A stretch of DNA of 64,000 nt from JALOLV01 sp046295175. Lineage in GTDB: Bacteria > Bacteroidota > Bacteroidia > Cytophagales > Spirosomataceae. The DNA lies in NCBI GenBank assembly GCA_046295175.1, contig JBKBNY010000003.1, forward strand, positions 1-64,000, written 5' to 3'. Shown piece after piece: positions 44,212 through 52,335 of the stretch (positions are counted from its first letter, which is position 1; the number at the start of each line of letters is the position of its first letter). The notes under the pieces were generated by a model. It did no database searches, was not told the DNA's origin, and worked only from the letters and a program-made list of their open reading frames with translations. The translations under genes were made by a program, and so were the position numbers.

Positions 44212-44579
44212 ATACCAATATCGTTACGAAAGCACTCAGAAGTCTAATTCCTACGAGTGGTATTGAGTTTCTGAAAGGCGTACTCTCAATCGAAACAAAT
44301 CTTTCAGTTGTTTCAAAAATTGAACTATTGGGGTAGAATCCTTCAAATGAAGAGTTAGAAATGCGTATTCAAATCTTCGTTGATGAATCAAATATTATTG
44401 GTCTAAATGATGAAGTTATCGAAAAAACGATTGAGATTAGACGAAATGTAAAGGTAAAATTACCAGATGCTATCATCGCAGCTTCGGCAATTGTCAATGA
44501 TTTTACTTTAATATCAGATAATGATTCTGATTTTTTGAGAATCCCACACCTCAAATACATTAATCCGATGAAAATGTAA
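44190..44579 (+). pseudogene. PIN-domain (VapC-like) toxin broken by an in-frame TAG
   Basis: From the ATG at 44190 a frame encodes MAKRFIVDTNIVTKALRS...SKIELLG and then meets TAG at 44334-44336. The same frame continues open to 44579 with NPSNEELEMRIQIF...LPDAIIAASAIVNDFTLISDNDSDFLRI. Together these give 129 residues with the PIN acidic residues at VDTN, KIEL, PDAII and SDNDSDF. A single base change in TGG would create the stop. Either the gene is dead, or translation restarts at 44361, which would lack the first acidic residues. Confidence 0.85.
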
Positions 44580-44602
44580 TCGAATCTACCGATAAAAATT
44601 CC

Positions 44603-44610
44603 TACCTTTG
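44603..44610 (+). promoter_or_regulatory. Predicted -7 element TACCTTTG for the aminotransferase gene
   Basis: Same octamer as at rpsU, 23 bp upstream of the ATG at 44634. No clear TTG upstream. Confidence 0.5.
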
Positions 44611-44633
44611 CACTTACAAAAACCATTTGTAAG

Positions 44634-45878
44634 ATGCCAAACAGTCCGATTCTCAAAAGTAATCGCCTCAATAATCTTACCTACGCTATTCGTGGGCCTG
44701 TGTTTGAGAAAGCACAGCAACTTGAGGCTCTCGGTCAAAAAATCATCAATCTCAACATCGGTAATCCCGCCCCGTTTGGGTTCGATGTACCAGACGAGAT
44801 TGTCTATGACATGATTATGAATATCCGCAATGCCCAAGGATATTCGCATCATCTTGGTATCTTCTCCGCCCGCAAGGCTGTGATGCACTACACCCAACAG
44901 ATTGGAATTCAAGGAGTTACAATTGACGATATATTTATTGGTAATGGAGTAAGTGAGCTAATCGTGATGACAATGCAAGCATTGCTCAACGACGATGACG
45001 AAATCCTTGTGCCTTCGCCAGATTATCCACTTTGGACAACCGCCGTAGCTCTTTCGGGCGGAAAACCAGTACATTATATCTGCGATGAAGAATCAGATTG
45101 GAATCCTGATTTAGATGATATTCGCCGAAAAATTACCCGAAAAACCAAAGGAATCGTAGTAATCAATCCAAATAATCCAACCGGAGCAGTTTATGAAGAT
45201 GATATTCTGAAAGGAATCGTCAAAATTGCCGAAGAGCATAATTTGATTGTTTTTGCCGATGAAATCTACGATAAAATCTTATATGATGGACGTAAACACA
45301 CACCGATTGCAACCCTAAGCAATGATGTGTTTTTTATGACTTTTGGGGGGCTTTCTAAAAATTATCGTGCTGCGGGTTTTCGAGGTGGTTGGATTATTAT
45401 GAGTGGTGCCAAACATCGTGCAAAATCGTTGGTTGAGGGCATTACGCTCTTGGCAAGTTTAAGACTTTGTGCCAATGTGCCTACTCAATATGCTATCCAA
45501 ACCGCACTTGGTGGGTACCAAAGTATCAATGATTTGGTAGCACCCGAAGGACGATTATGCAAACAACGCGATTTGGTTTATTATAAAATGACCGATATTC
45601 CGGGCATTACTTGCGTCAAGCCAAAAGGGGCTTTGTATTTATTCCCAAAGATTGATTTGAAGAAGTTTTCTTTCAAAGACGACGAGCAATTTACCTTCGA
45701 TTTACTCTGCGAGCAAAAAGTATTGGTGGTTTCGGGAACAGGCTTTAATTATCACAAACCTGACCATTTCAGAATCGTTTTCTTGCCAACAACCGAAGAA
45801 TTAGAGATTGCTACAAACCGAATCAGAGCTTTTTTGGACGGTGTAAGAATCAAAAGTGAAGAATTTGCCTTAGCTTAA
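44634..45878 (+). CDS. Class I/II PLP-dependent aminotransferase (AlaA-like)
   Basis: 414 residues. It resembles E. coli AlaA in layout: LNIGNPAPFGFDVPDEI at the N-terminus, NGVSELIVMTMQALL, PDYPLWTTAVALSGG, NPNNPTGAVY, FADEIYDKILYD and the PLP lysine in FGGLSKNYRAAGFRGGW. The family moves an amino group between alanine or a related amino acid and a 2-oxoacid in the cytoplasm; the substrate is inferred. The DUF456 gene follows after 3 bp, so the two form an operon. Confidence 0.9.
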   Translation: MPNSPILKSNRLNNLTYAIRGPVFEKAQQLEALGQKIINLNIGNPAPFGFDVPDEIVYDMIMNIRNAQGYSHHLGIFSARKAVMHYTQQIGIQGVTIDDIFIGNGVSELIVMTMQALLNDDDEILVPSPDYPLWTTAVALSGGKPVHYICDEESDWNPDLDDIRRKITRKTKGIVVINPNNPTGAVYEDDILKGIVKIAEEHNLIVFADEIYDKILYDGRKHTPIATLSNDVFFMTFGGLSKNYRAAGFRGGWIIMSGAKHRAKSLVEGITLLASLRLCANVPTQYAIQTALGGYQSINDLVAPEGRLCKQRDLVYYKMTDIPGITCVKPKGALYLFPKIDLKKFSFKDDEQFTFDLLCEQKVLVVSGTGFNYHKPDHFRIVFLPTTEELEIATNRIRAFLDGVRIKSEEFALA

Positions 45879-45881
45879 TTT

Positions 45882-46358
45882 ATGGATATTGTTCTGCTTA
45901 TTCTTTCGATTATATGCCTTTTGGTGGGTTTAGCGGGGGCTGTTTTGCCTTTGCCTGGGCCTCCATTGAGTTTCGTAGGATTACTGATTCTACAATTTAC
46001 CAAATACGTTGAGTTTCCGCAAAAACTACTCGTAATGCTCGGTGTGGCTACCGTTGCGGTTACGATTATTGATTATTATGTGCCGATTTGGGGTACGAAG
46101 AAATTTGGTGGAAGCAAATACGGAACTTGGGGAAGTACAATCGGGATGGTTGTCGGGATGTTTTTTGGACCGCTCGGAATCTTCATCGGAGCATTTGCAG
46201 GTGCTTTACTCGGCGAATTTATCAATGGAGCCAGTTCGCAAGTAGCATTTAAAGCCGCTATTGGCTCTTTTGTTGGTTTTTTGGCCGGAATCGTAATAAA
46301 AGTTTTTTTGTGCGGAGTAATGATTTACTACGCCATCAGTTATTTTAATTGGAGTTAA
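45882..46358 (+). CDS. DUF456-family membrane protein
   Basis: 158 residues, four to five hydrophobic helices with glycine-rich motifs: GLAGAVLPLPGPPLSFVGLL at the N-terminus and WGTKKFGGSKYGTWGSTIG, GMFFGPLGIFIGAFAGALLGE in the middle. The match to DUF456 is clear; its biochemical role is unknown. It is coupled to the aminotransferase gene (3 bp gap) and is followed by a strong terminator-like palindrome ahead of argS. Confidence 0.85.
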   Translation: MDIVLLILSIICLLVGLAGAVLPLPGPPLSFVGLLILQFTKYVEFPQKLLVMLGVATVAVTIIDYYVPIWGTKKFGGSKYGTWGSTIGMVVGMFFGPLGIFIGAFAGALLGEFINGASSQVAFKAAIGSFVGFLAGIVIKVFLCGVMIYYAISYFNWS

Positions 46359-46365
46359 ATACCTC

Positions 46366-46402
46366 AACCCTGTCAGGACCTTTAAGCCCTGACAGGGTTT
46401 TT
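46366..46402 (+). terminator. Terminator-like palindrome AACCCTGTCAGG / CCTGACAGGGTT
   Basis: Perfect 12 bp stem, 10-base loop, then TTTTT. It is 8 bp past the DUF456 stop and just upstream of argS. The arms match the in-frame palindrome at 25543. Confidence 0.85.
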
Positions 46403-46413
46403 ATTTGAAAAAT

Positions 46414-48189
46414 ATGAATATCGAAAATCTGTTAAAAAGTACCATTCAACAAGCACTCTCATCACTTTTTGAGGTTTCGGAGCAGGTTGTTCTTCAACCA
46501 ACCAAAAAAGACTTTGAAGGAACTTACACCTACGTTACGTTTCCGTTGGTGAAACAACTCCGCAAAAATCCAGTAGAAATCGGCAATGCCATCGGAAATT
46601 ATTTGCTCGAAAACTCAAAATTAGTGAGTCGATTTAATGTGGTTCAGGGTTTCTTGAATGTGAGTATTGCTGAAAGTGCATGGATTGATACATTAAACCA
46701 AATCATTTTAGATAAAGACTTCGGTTTTTTACCCAAAAATGGGCAGTCGGTCATGGTCGAGTATTCATCACCAAATACCAACAAACCACTGCATTTGGGG
46801 CATTTGCGAAATAACTTTTTAGGGTATTCGATTGCACAAATACTCGAAGCCAATGGCTATGATGTTGTAAAAACGTGTTTGGTCAATGACCGTGGAATCC
46901 ATATTTGTAAGTCGATGTTGGCCTACCAAAAACACGGCAATGGCGAAACTCCAGAAAGCAGCGGACTCAAAGGCGACCATTTGGCGGGTAAATATTACGT
47001 ACTTTTTGATAAAGATTTGAAACAAGAAGTCGCTGATTTGGTAGCTGGCGGAATGACCGAAGACGAAGCCAAGAAAAAAGCTCCTTCGATGGTGGCTGCA
47101 CAAGAAATGCTTATCAAATGGGAGCAAGGCGATGAAGAAGTAGTGGCTCTGTGGCGTAAGATGAACGACTGGGTTTTTGCAGGATTTAACGAAACCTACA
47201 AAAAAATCGGTGTTTCGTTTGATAAAACATATTATGAGTCAAATACCTACTTGCTCGGTAAAGATTTAGTTGAAGAAGGATTGCAAAAGGGTATTTTCTT
47301 CAAAAAAGAAAACGGCTCGGTTTGGATTGATTTGAAAGAAGAAGGCCTCGACGAAAAATTGGTACTTCGTTCGGATGGAACATCGGTTTACATTACCCAA
47401 GATTTGGGAACGACCGATATGAAATTCAAAGATTTTAATAACGATAAATCGGTTTGGGTTGTTGGCAATGAGCAAGATTACCATTTTCAGGTACTTTTTG
47501 CCATTATGAAAAAACTCGGACGCAGCTACGCCGACGGATGCTATCACCTTTCGTATGGAATGGTTGATTTGCCATCGGGCAAGATGAAATCTCGTGAGGG
47601 AACGGTTGTGGATGCCGATGATTTGGTAGAAGAAGTTCGTTCTGAAGCCGAAAACGTGGCAAAAGAAAGAGGCGATATTGCCAATATGACCACCGAAGAA
47701 CAACAAAACTTGTACAGCATAGTTGGTTTGGGTGCTTTGAAGTATTTCTTACTCAAAGTTGACCCTAAGAGCCGAATGTTGTTTAACCCGCAAGAGTCGG
47801 TACAATTGCAGGGCAATACAGGCCCGTATATTCAATACACGCATGCTCGTATCTGCTCGGTCTTACGTAAAGCCGAAGCGATGCAAGTGCCTATAAATCA
47901 GGCTGTTACTGTAAGTGAACTACACCAAGTTGAAGCCGATTTGATTTATTTAATTGGACAATATCCATCAACTATTCAGCAGGCCGCGGCAGATTATTCA
48001 CCTGCCGTTATTGCTCAGTTTGCTTATGAATTGGCAAAGACATTTAACCAATTTTACGCCGAAGTCTCGATATTGAACGAGCCAAACACCAATAAATTGC
48101 AGTTCAGAATTGCTCTTTCTAAAACCATTGCCGAAACAATAGCCAAAGCAATGAAGTTATTAGGGATAGACGTTCCGCAAAGAATGTAA
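46414..48189 (+). CDS. argS: Arginyl-tRNA synthetase
   Basis: 591 residues from the ATG at 46414; a TTG nine bases upstream is not used here. It has the N-terminal additional domain, the HIGH-type motif in SSPNTNKPLHLGHLRNN (about residues 122-138), the KMSK-like segment GKMKSREG (near residue 390), and the C-terminal anticodon-binding helices (NTGPYIQYTHARI onward). Length is normal. It charges tRNA-Arg in the cytoplasm. The glutathione peroxidase gene follows after 16 bp and may be co-transcribed. Confidence 0.95.
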   Translation: MNIENLLKSTIQQALSSLFEVSEQVVLQPTKKDFEGTYTYVTFPLVKQLRKNPVEIGNAIGNYLLENSKLVSRFNVVQGFLNVSIAESAWIDTLNQIILDKDFGFLPKNGQSVMVEYSSPNTNKPLHLGHLRNNFLGYSIAQILEANGYDVVKTCLVNDRGIHICKSMLAYQKHGNGETPESSGLKGDHLAGKYYVLFDKDLKQEVADLVAGGMTEDEAKKKAPSMVAAQEMLIKWEQGDEEVVALWRKMNDWVFAGFNETYKKIGVSFDKTYYESNTYLLGKDLVEEGLQKGIFFKKENGSVWIDLKEEGLDEKLVLRSDGTSVYITQDLGTTDMKFKDFNNDKSVWVVGNEQDYHFQVLFAIMKKLGRSYADGCYHLSYGMVDLPSGKMKSREGTVVDADDLVEEVRSEAENVAKERGDIANMTTEEQQNLYSIVGLGALKYFLLKVDPKSRMLFNPQESVQLQGNTGPYIQYTHARICSVLRKAEAMQVPINQAVTVSELHQVEADLIYLIGQYPSTIQQAAADYSPAVIAQFAYELAKTFNQFYAEVSILNEPNTNKLQFRIALSKTIAETIAKAMKLLGIDVPQRM

Positions 48190-48205
48190 ACCAAATTTAG
48201 AAACA

Positions 48206-48811
48206 ATGAAAAAGGTAATTTTTGTAACAATCGGTGCAATTTTAATAACTACTTTGGCGATGGGATTGAATTTTATGAAGATGTTTTCGGATAAGAAAGA
48301 GGTCCGAACAATGCCGACTAATGCGGCCGCAAAAGCCTCGATTTATGATTTTAAAATCAAATCTTTGGATGGCAAACAGGTGATTGATTTTGCTCAGTAT
48401 AAAGGCAAGAAAATTGTGCTTTTGAATGTTGCCTCTAAGTGTGGATTTACCCCTCAGTATGCAGATTGGGAAGCATTCTACGAAAAAAACAAAGATAAAG
48501 TTGTGGTTTTGGGTTTTCCGGCCAATGATTTTATGATGCAAGAACCAGGAAGTAATTCCGAAATCGCTGAGTTTTGTCAGAAGAATTACGGAGTAACATT
48601 CCAGATGTTTGATAAAATTGAGGTTACTGGAAAAAACAAGCATCCGTTGTATAAATGGTTGAGTGATAAGTCTTTGAATGGGTGGAACGACCAAGAACCA
48701 TCTTGGAACTTCTGTAAATACGTTGTGGACGAAAATGGTAATTTGGTTAGTTTCTTTGCTTCCGAAATCAAGCCAAATAATCCAGAATTTATCAAGGCTA
48801 TTAGTAAATAA
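48206..48811 (+). CDS. Glutathione peroxidase-family thiol peroxidase
   Basis: 201 residues. An N-terminal hydrophobic signal or anchor (about 1-25) makes it exported. The thioredoxin-like domain has the peroxidatic Cys79 in NVASKCGFTPQY and a probable resolving Cys in EFCQKNYGVTF. The usual Gln-containing motif FPCNQFGGQEPG is here FPANDFMMQEPG, with Asp in place of the catalytic Gln. The WNF motif is kept (WNFCKYVVD). It probably reduces peroxides with thioredoxin-like donors in the periplasm. Confidence 0.85.
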   Translation: MKKVIFVTIGAILITTLAMGLNFMKMFSDKKEVRTMPTNAAAKASIYDFKIKSLDGKQVIDFAQYKGKKIVLLNVASKCGFTPQYADWEAFYEKNKDKVVVLGFPANDFMMQEPGSNSEIAEFCQKNYGVTFQMFDKIEVTGKNKHPLYKWLSDKSLNGWNDQEPSWNFCKYVVDENGNLVSFFASEIKPNNPEFIKAISK

Positions 48812-48929
48812 GTATCCAATAGAATATAGTTTAAGTTATTTGTTAATGGTTAATCGATAAAAGTTGATAATCAGGCAATTAGTTGCCTCGGTTTACAATG
48901 AACGATTAATCACTAAACACCAATTTAGA

Positions 48930-49814
48930 ATGAAAAATTGGCTATCAGCAGCTCGACCTCGCACGCTTCCGTTGGCATTGGCAAGTATTTTTATGGGTAG
49001 TTTTTTGGCGGCGTCGGCGGGTGTTTTCGATTTAAAAATCTGTCTTTTGTGTTGCCTTACAACTATTTGTTTACAAGTACTTTCAAACTTTGCGAACGAT
49101 TACGGCGATACCCAAAACGGAGCCGATTTGGCGGGTAGGGTTGGACCAATGCGAGCAGTTCAGTCTGGTGAGATTAGCCCAAAACAGATGCTCAACGCAA
49201 TCATTTTGTTTGTTGTTCTGTGTCTTGCGTTTGGGATTTGGTTGCTCTATGAGGCCTTCAAAGATGCATCATCCAATCATTTCTACGGATTTTTAGGGCT
49301 CGGTGTCTTGTGTATCATTGCGGCATATACCTATACAGCAGGAAAAAAGCCTTACGGTTATGCTGGCTTAGGTGATGTTTCGGTCTTGATTTTCTTTGGA
49401 TTAGTGGGTGTACTCGGAAGCTATTATTTGTATGCAAAAAGCTTAGATTTTACCAAAATCTTACCTGCATTGAGTTGTGGTTTTTTTGCAACGGGAGTTT
49501 TGAATATCAATAATATCCGCGATATTGAATCTGATACGCGAGCTGGTAAAAAGACGATTCCGGCACGAATGGGGAGAGAGAAAGCGATTATTTATCACTG
49601 GATTTTGTTGGTCGCAGGAATGGCTTCGGCAATTATCTATGTTGTACTAAACGGTGAATCGGCTTATAATTGGCTGTTTTTATTGAGTTTCCCGCTGATT
49701 ATCCTGAATGGGGTCAAAGTTGCGAAATTGCCAAATCCAGACCCGATGTTGAAGCAATTAGCCCTTACGACATTGGCTTTTGTACTTACTTTCGGTATCG
49801 GGCAGATTCTGTAA
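48930..49814 (+). CDS. menA: 1,4-dihydroxy-2-naphthoate octaprenyltransferase
   Basis: 294 residues from the ATG at 48930 (MKNWLSAARPRTLPLA); the frame is open upstream but has only TTG there. About eight transmembrane helices. It has the UbiA/MenA signatures NFANDYGDTQNGAD and the second Asp-rich motif NNIRDIESDTRAGKKT. It attaches the prenyl chain to DHNA in menaquinone synthesis. The last 30 bases and the terminator behind it are repeated at 52217-52310, downstream of the tlpA-like gene. Confidence 0.95.
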   Translation: MKNWLSAARPRTLPLALASIFMGSFLAASAGVFDLKICLLCCLTTICLQVLSNFANDYGDTQNGADLAGRVGPMRAVQSGEISPKQMLNAIILFVVLCLAFGIWLLYEAFKDASSNHFYGFLGLGVLCIIAAYTYTAGKKPYGYAGLGDVSVLIFFGLVGVLGSYYLYAKSLDFTKILPALSCGFFATGVLNINNIRDIESDTRAGKKTIPARMGREKAIIYHWILLVAGMASAIIYVVLNGESAYNWLFLLSFPLIILNGVKVAKLPNPDPMLKQLALTTLAFVLTFGIGQIL

Positions 49815-49876
49815 TTTTTCTCTGGTTATATATCCAAACCTCCAAGGTCTTTAAGACGCTTGGAGGTTTTTTGTTT
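49783..49876. repeat. 94 bp direct repeat, left copy (end of menA plus terminator)
   Basis: Matches 52217-52310 at about 89 of 94 positions. The left copy holds the menA 3' end, the stop and the AACCTCCAAGG terminator palindrome; the right copy is the same text downstream of the tlpA-like gene, without the rest of menA. The two copies bracket a 2.3 kb island. Confidence 0.9.
49836..49872 (+). terminator. Terminator palindrome of menA
   Basis: AAACCTCCAAGGTCTT-t-AAGAC(g)CTTGGAGGTTT with one bulged base, then a run of T. It is 21 bp after the stop and belongs to the dispersed family. Confidence 0.85.
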
Positions 49877-50301
49877 TTTTCTAATTCTGTCTCAAGCCTA
49901 ATAATCTCCTTCTTTAGCTGTTTATTTTGTTCTTCGAGATTATTAATGTTTTATGAAAATTTGTTTATTAGTATAGTTTATTAAAATTAATATCAGTGTT
50001 TTGGTTGGAATTGATTAAACTATAATGGAATTTTGTTATAAGACCCGTTCAACGAAGTGTACACTTCGTTGGTGTGTTTGACGTTTGACTCCACTACGGT
50101 TCACAACGCCTAAACCATTTTTTTGGGAAAATACCTTAAAATATTCATTCAAGCTATATGTATTTGGTTGTTCATGATAACAACAATTTCATTGTGGCAT
50201 ATACAGCTACGAATTTAAACGAGACTTCGTGAAGCTCAACGGTTTATTTTTAAAAAATGAAATACATTTAAGAATAGGAATCTACATAAAATTAAGAGAC
50301 T
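49877..50301. other. Island leader: coding-like remnant, 22 bp palindrome
   Basis: On the minus strand at about 49872-49961 a frame reads INNLEEQNKQLKKEIIRLETELEK, a coiled-coil-like piece that starts just after a stop and has no ATG; it looks like the tail of a lost gene. At 50050-50071 is the perfect palindrome CAACGAAGTGT/ACACTTCGTTG. A 24-codon ATG frame at 50158 (MYLVVHDNNN...) is doubtful. The rest is AT-rich. Confidence 0.4.
50050..50071. repeat. 22 bp perfect palindrome in the tlpA island
   Basis: CAACGAAGTGT followed by its exact inverse complement ACACTTCGTTG. It has no loop, so it suits a dimeric protein-binding site more than a terminator. It lies 230 bp upstream of the tlpA-like gene. 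Confidence 0.6.
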
Positions 50302-52155
50302 ATGAAATTCATTTTATTTATTCTGATTGTATTGCAAACATCGTATGTTTTTGCTCAATTTGAGAATCATACTCTCAAGATATATCCCAACTTTCCAAAA
50401 CCCCAAACTAATTTAAACTTAGAGTTTCAACCTATTGAAAAAGAACTTTGGGGAGATACGATTGATGCTATCATTTATGAAAATCGCTTGACTAAGTATC
50501 CTAAGGCTAATGAAATTAAACTTTATAATTTGGATGGAAAATGGGGAGGTAATTTTCAATTAAGTAAAGACGCTTTGAGTTTTAGCATCATCATTGGAAA
50601 TTCGACCAATTTAGATAATAATTATGGGGAGGGGTACAATTTTTTACTATTCGATGATAATAATGAGATTCTGACTGGGTCAAAATCAGCTATTGCCAAA
50701 AACTTCTGTGCTGGATGGTCTGAATTATTACAATTAAAATCTGACAAAGCTTTAGCAAAAAACTTGTTTGATGCTGATTTTAGGGCTGATTCTTTGCTCA
50801 AAAAGCATTTTTTTAGGTATTATATAAAAACTTTTCAAGACAACCAGCAAGCAATTTCTGAAATTGAGAATTTTACAAAATTATTTGATGTTCAAGAAGA
50901 AGATTATTTAGAAATTATAAATATTTACAACAAATTTGACTCTAAAAAAGCCTCTGAGTATCAGGATATTTTATTCAAAAAGTTTCCTAATGGAAGATTA
51001 CCATTACAATATTCTACTTTTGAATTCCAAAAAGCAATCAATAATCCTTCAAATCTAAAACAGCTTAAAAAAGCATACGAATCCCTTAAATTGAAGTATT
51101 TACCCACCCAAAATGAAGATTTCTATAAATTTTATCTTTCTGCTTTAAAAATGATTTTTATTAAGTATTTACTTACTGATTATCTAGTTCATAATGATGA
51201 AAAGCAGTTAGAAAACGAAATAAAAAATTTAAACTTAGATTACAGGTCAGCAACATTAGCTTACAATATTTGGGCGAATAATTTAATAAACACAGACCAT
51301 AAATCGAAAGCAGAAGAGTTTGCTAAAGAAGCTGTTAGAAATGCAAAACTGTATTTTGATAGCCCAAGAAGTGAAAGTTTTAGGGAGGATGATTATCTTG
51401 TGATGAACCAAATCATAGAAGGACGAAAAAAACTATGTGCAGAAGCATTTGATACTTATGGAGTTATTTTGAGTTTGAATAACCCAAATTCTAATCAAAT
51501 TGTTGATATTTTTAGAGAGGCTGCCGTTAAATTTGGAAATCGAAACGAAGTTGAGATAAACCAACATTTTATTGAACAATTGATAAAAAAAGGGCTAATT
51601 GATGAAGCAGAGCGAGAATTATCGTTGATGATTAGCTTAGGAAAGGTCAATACTGAAATTGAGAAAATGGCTTCGAAATTTTTCCCTAATTCTAATTTTG
51701 AGATTGCAAATAATTCATTAAATGATAAAACCCTTGTTTTAGCCAAAAATTTCATATTGACTAATCTTGAAAATGAAGTAATAAATTCTAAAGATTTAAA
51801 AGGTAAAGTAATAATCTTGGATTTCTGGGCAACATGGTGTGCCCCTTGTCTAGCATCGTTTCCTGAGATAGAGAAGGTTGTCAAGTATTACCAATCAGAT
51901 GAAAATATAGTTTTTTTATTTATCAATACTTCAGATAAAAAGTCTTCATCCGAGTTGAAGGATTTTATGAAAAAGAAAAAGTATAATTTCAATGTTTTGA
52001 TTGATGAAAAAAATATTGTTGCCAAAGAATTTGAGGTAAATAGCCTGCCTACAAAAATTATCATTGATAAATCAGGAAATATAGTTTCAAAAGAAACAGG
52101 GGTGACTCCTAACAGTAGCGAGAAACTCATTCAGTTCATTGAATCATTAAAATAA
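50302..52155 (+). CDS. Exported TlpA-like thioredoxin-domain protein
   Basis: 617 residues. A signal peptide (about 1-19, VFAQ) is followed by a 450-residue helical and beta region not matching a family I can name, then a C-terminal TlpA-like thioredoxin fold (about 485-617) with WATWCAPC, Cys513 and Cys516, and a cis-Pro segment NSLPTKIII. It would form or reduce disulfides in the periplasm; the N-terminal part may bind a client. Codon use is more AT-rich than in its neighbours and it is bracketed by 94 bp repeats, so it looks recently inserted. Confidence 0.8.
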   Translation: MKFILFILIVLQTSYVFAQFENHTLKIYPNFPKPQTNLNLEFQPIEKELWGDTIDAIIYENRLTKYPKANEIKLYNLDGKWGGNFQLSKDALSFSIIIGNSTNLDNNYGEGYNFLLFDDNNEILTGSKSAIAKNFCAGWSELLQLKSDKALAKNLFDADFRADSLLKKHFFRYYIKTFQDNQQAISEIENFTKLFDVQEEDYLEIINIYNKFDSKKASEYQDILFKKFPNGRLPLQYSTFEFQKAINNPSNLKQLKKAYESLKLKYLPTQNEDFYKFYLSALKMIFIKYLLTDYLVHNDEKQLENEIKNLNLDYRSATLAYNIWANNLINTDHKSKAEEFAKEAVRNAKLYFDSPRSESFREDDYLVMNQIIEGRKKLCAEAFDTYGVILSLNNPNSNQIVDIFREAAVKFGNRNEVEINQHFIEQLIKKGLIDEAERELSLMISLGKVNTEIEKMASKFFPNSNFEIANNSLNDKTLVLAKNFILTNLENEVINSKDLKGKVIILDFWATWCAPCLASFPEIEKVVKYYQSDENIVFLFINTSDKKSSSELKDFMKKKKYNFNVLIDEKNIVAKEFEVNSLPTKIIIDKSGNIVSKETGVTPNSSEKLIQFIESLK

Positions 52156-52216
52156 TTGATTTTGGGTTTGGCTCCTCATTTATAAGTTTTATTTGACATC
52201 ATAGAGCGGATTGTTA

Positions 52217-52310
52217 TACTTACTTTTGGTATCGGGCAGATTCTGTATTTTTTCTCTGATTATATACCCAAACCTCCAAGGTCTTCAAGACGCTTGGAGG
52301 TTTTTTGTTT
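52217..52310. repeat. 94 bp direct repeat, right copy (menA 3' end plus terminator)
   Basis: Same sequence as 49783-49876 with about five substitutions. It begins within what would be menA codons (TACTTACTTT), but there is no menA body upstream. This is the right boundary of the island. The hairpin inside (52270-52303) probably terminates the tlpA-like gene. Confidence 0.9.
52270..52306 (+). terminator. Terminator palindrome, second copy
   Basis: AAACCTCCAAGGTCTT-c-AAGAC(g)CTTGGAGGTTT followed by TTT. Duplicate of the menA terminator, 114 bp past the tlpA-like stop. Confidence 0.8.
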
Positions 52311-52335
52311 ACTCGTAAAGACACACAATGGGTTC

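Noticed and set aside
44361..44579. Independent small gene after the TAG in the PIN frame
   Set aside because: It is the same frame as the broken toxin and contains only the C-terminal PIN motifs, so it is better read as part of the pseudogene.
47266..47706. Long minus-strand frame inside argS
   Set aside because: Lies wholly within a certain argS gene and has no signature of its own.
48864..48929. Longer N-terminus for MenA
   Set aside because: Begins at TTG and adds 22 polar residues ahead of the family-typical start MKNWLSAARPRT.
50158..50232. 24-codon ATG frame MYLVVHDNNN... in the tlpA island
   Set aside because: Too short and without any family match or decayed copy; left as doubtful.
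49783..52310. Classical transposon around the tlpA-like gene
   Set aside because: No transposase and no terminal inverted repeats; the flanks are 94 bp direct copies of a gene end, pointing to recombination or duplication instead.
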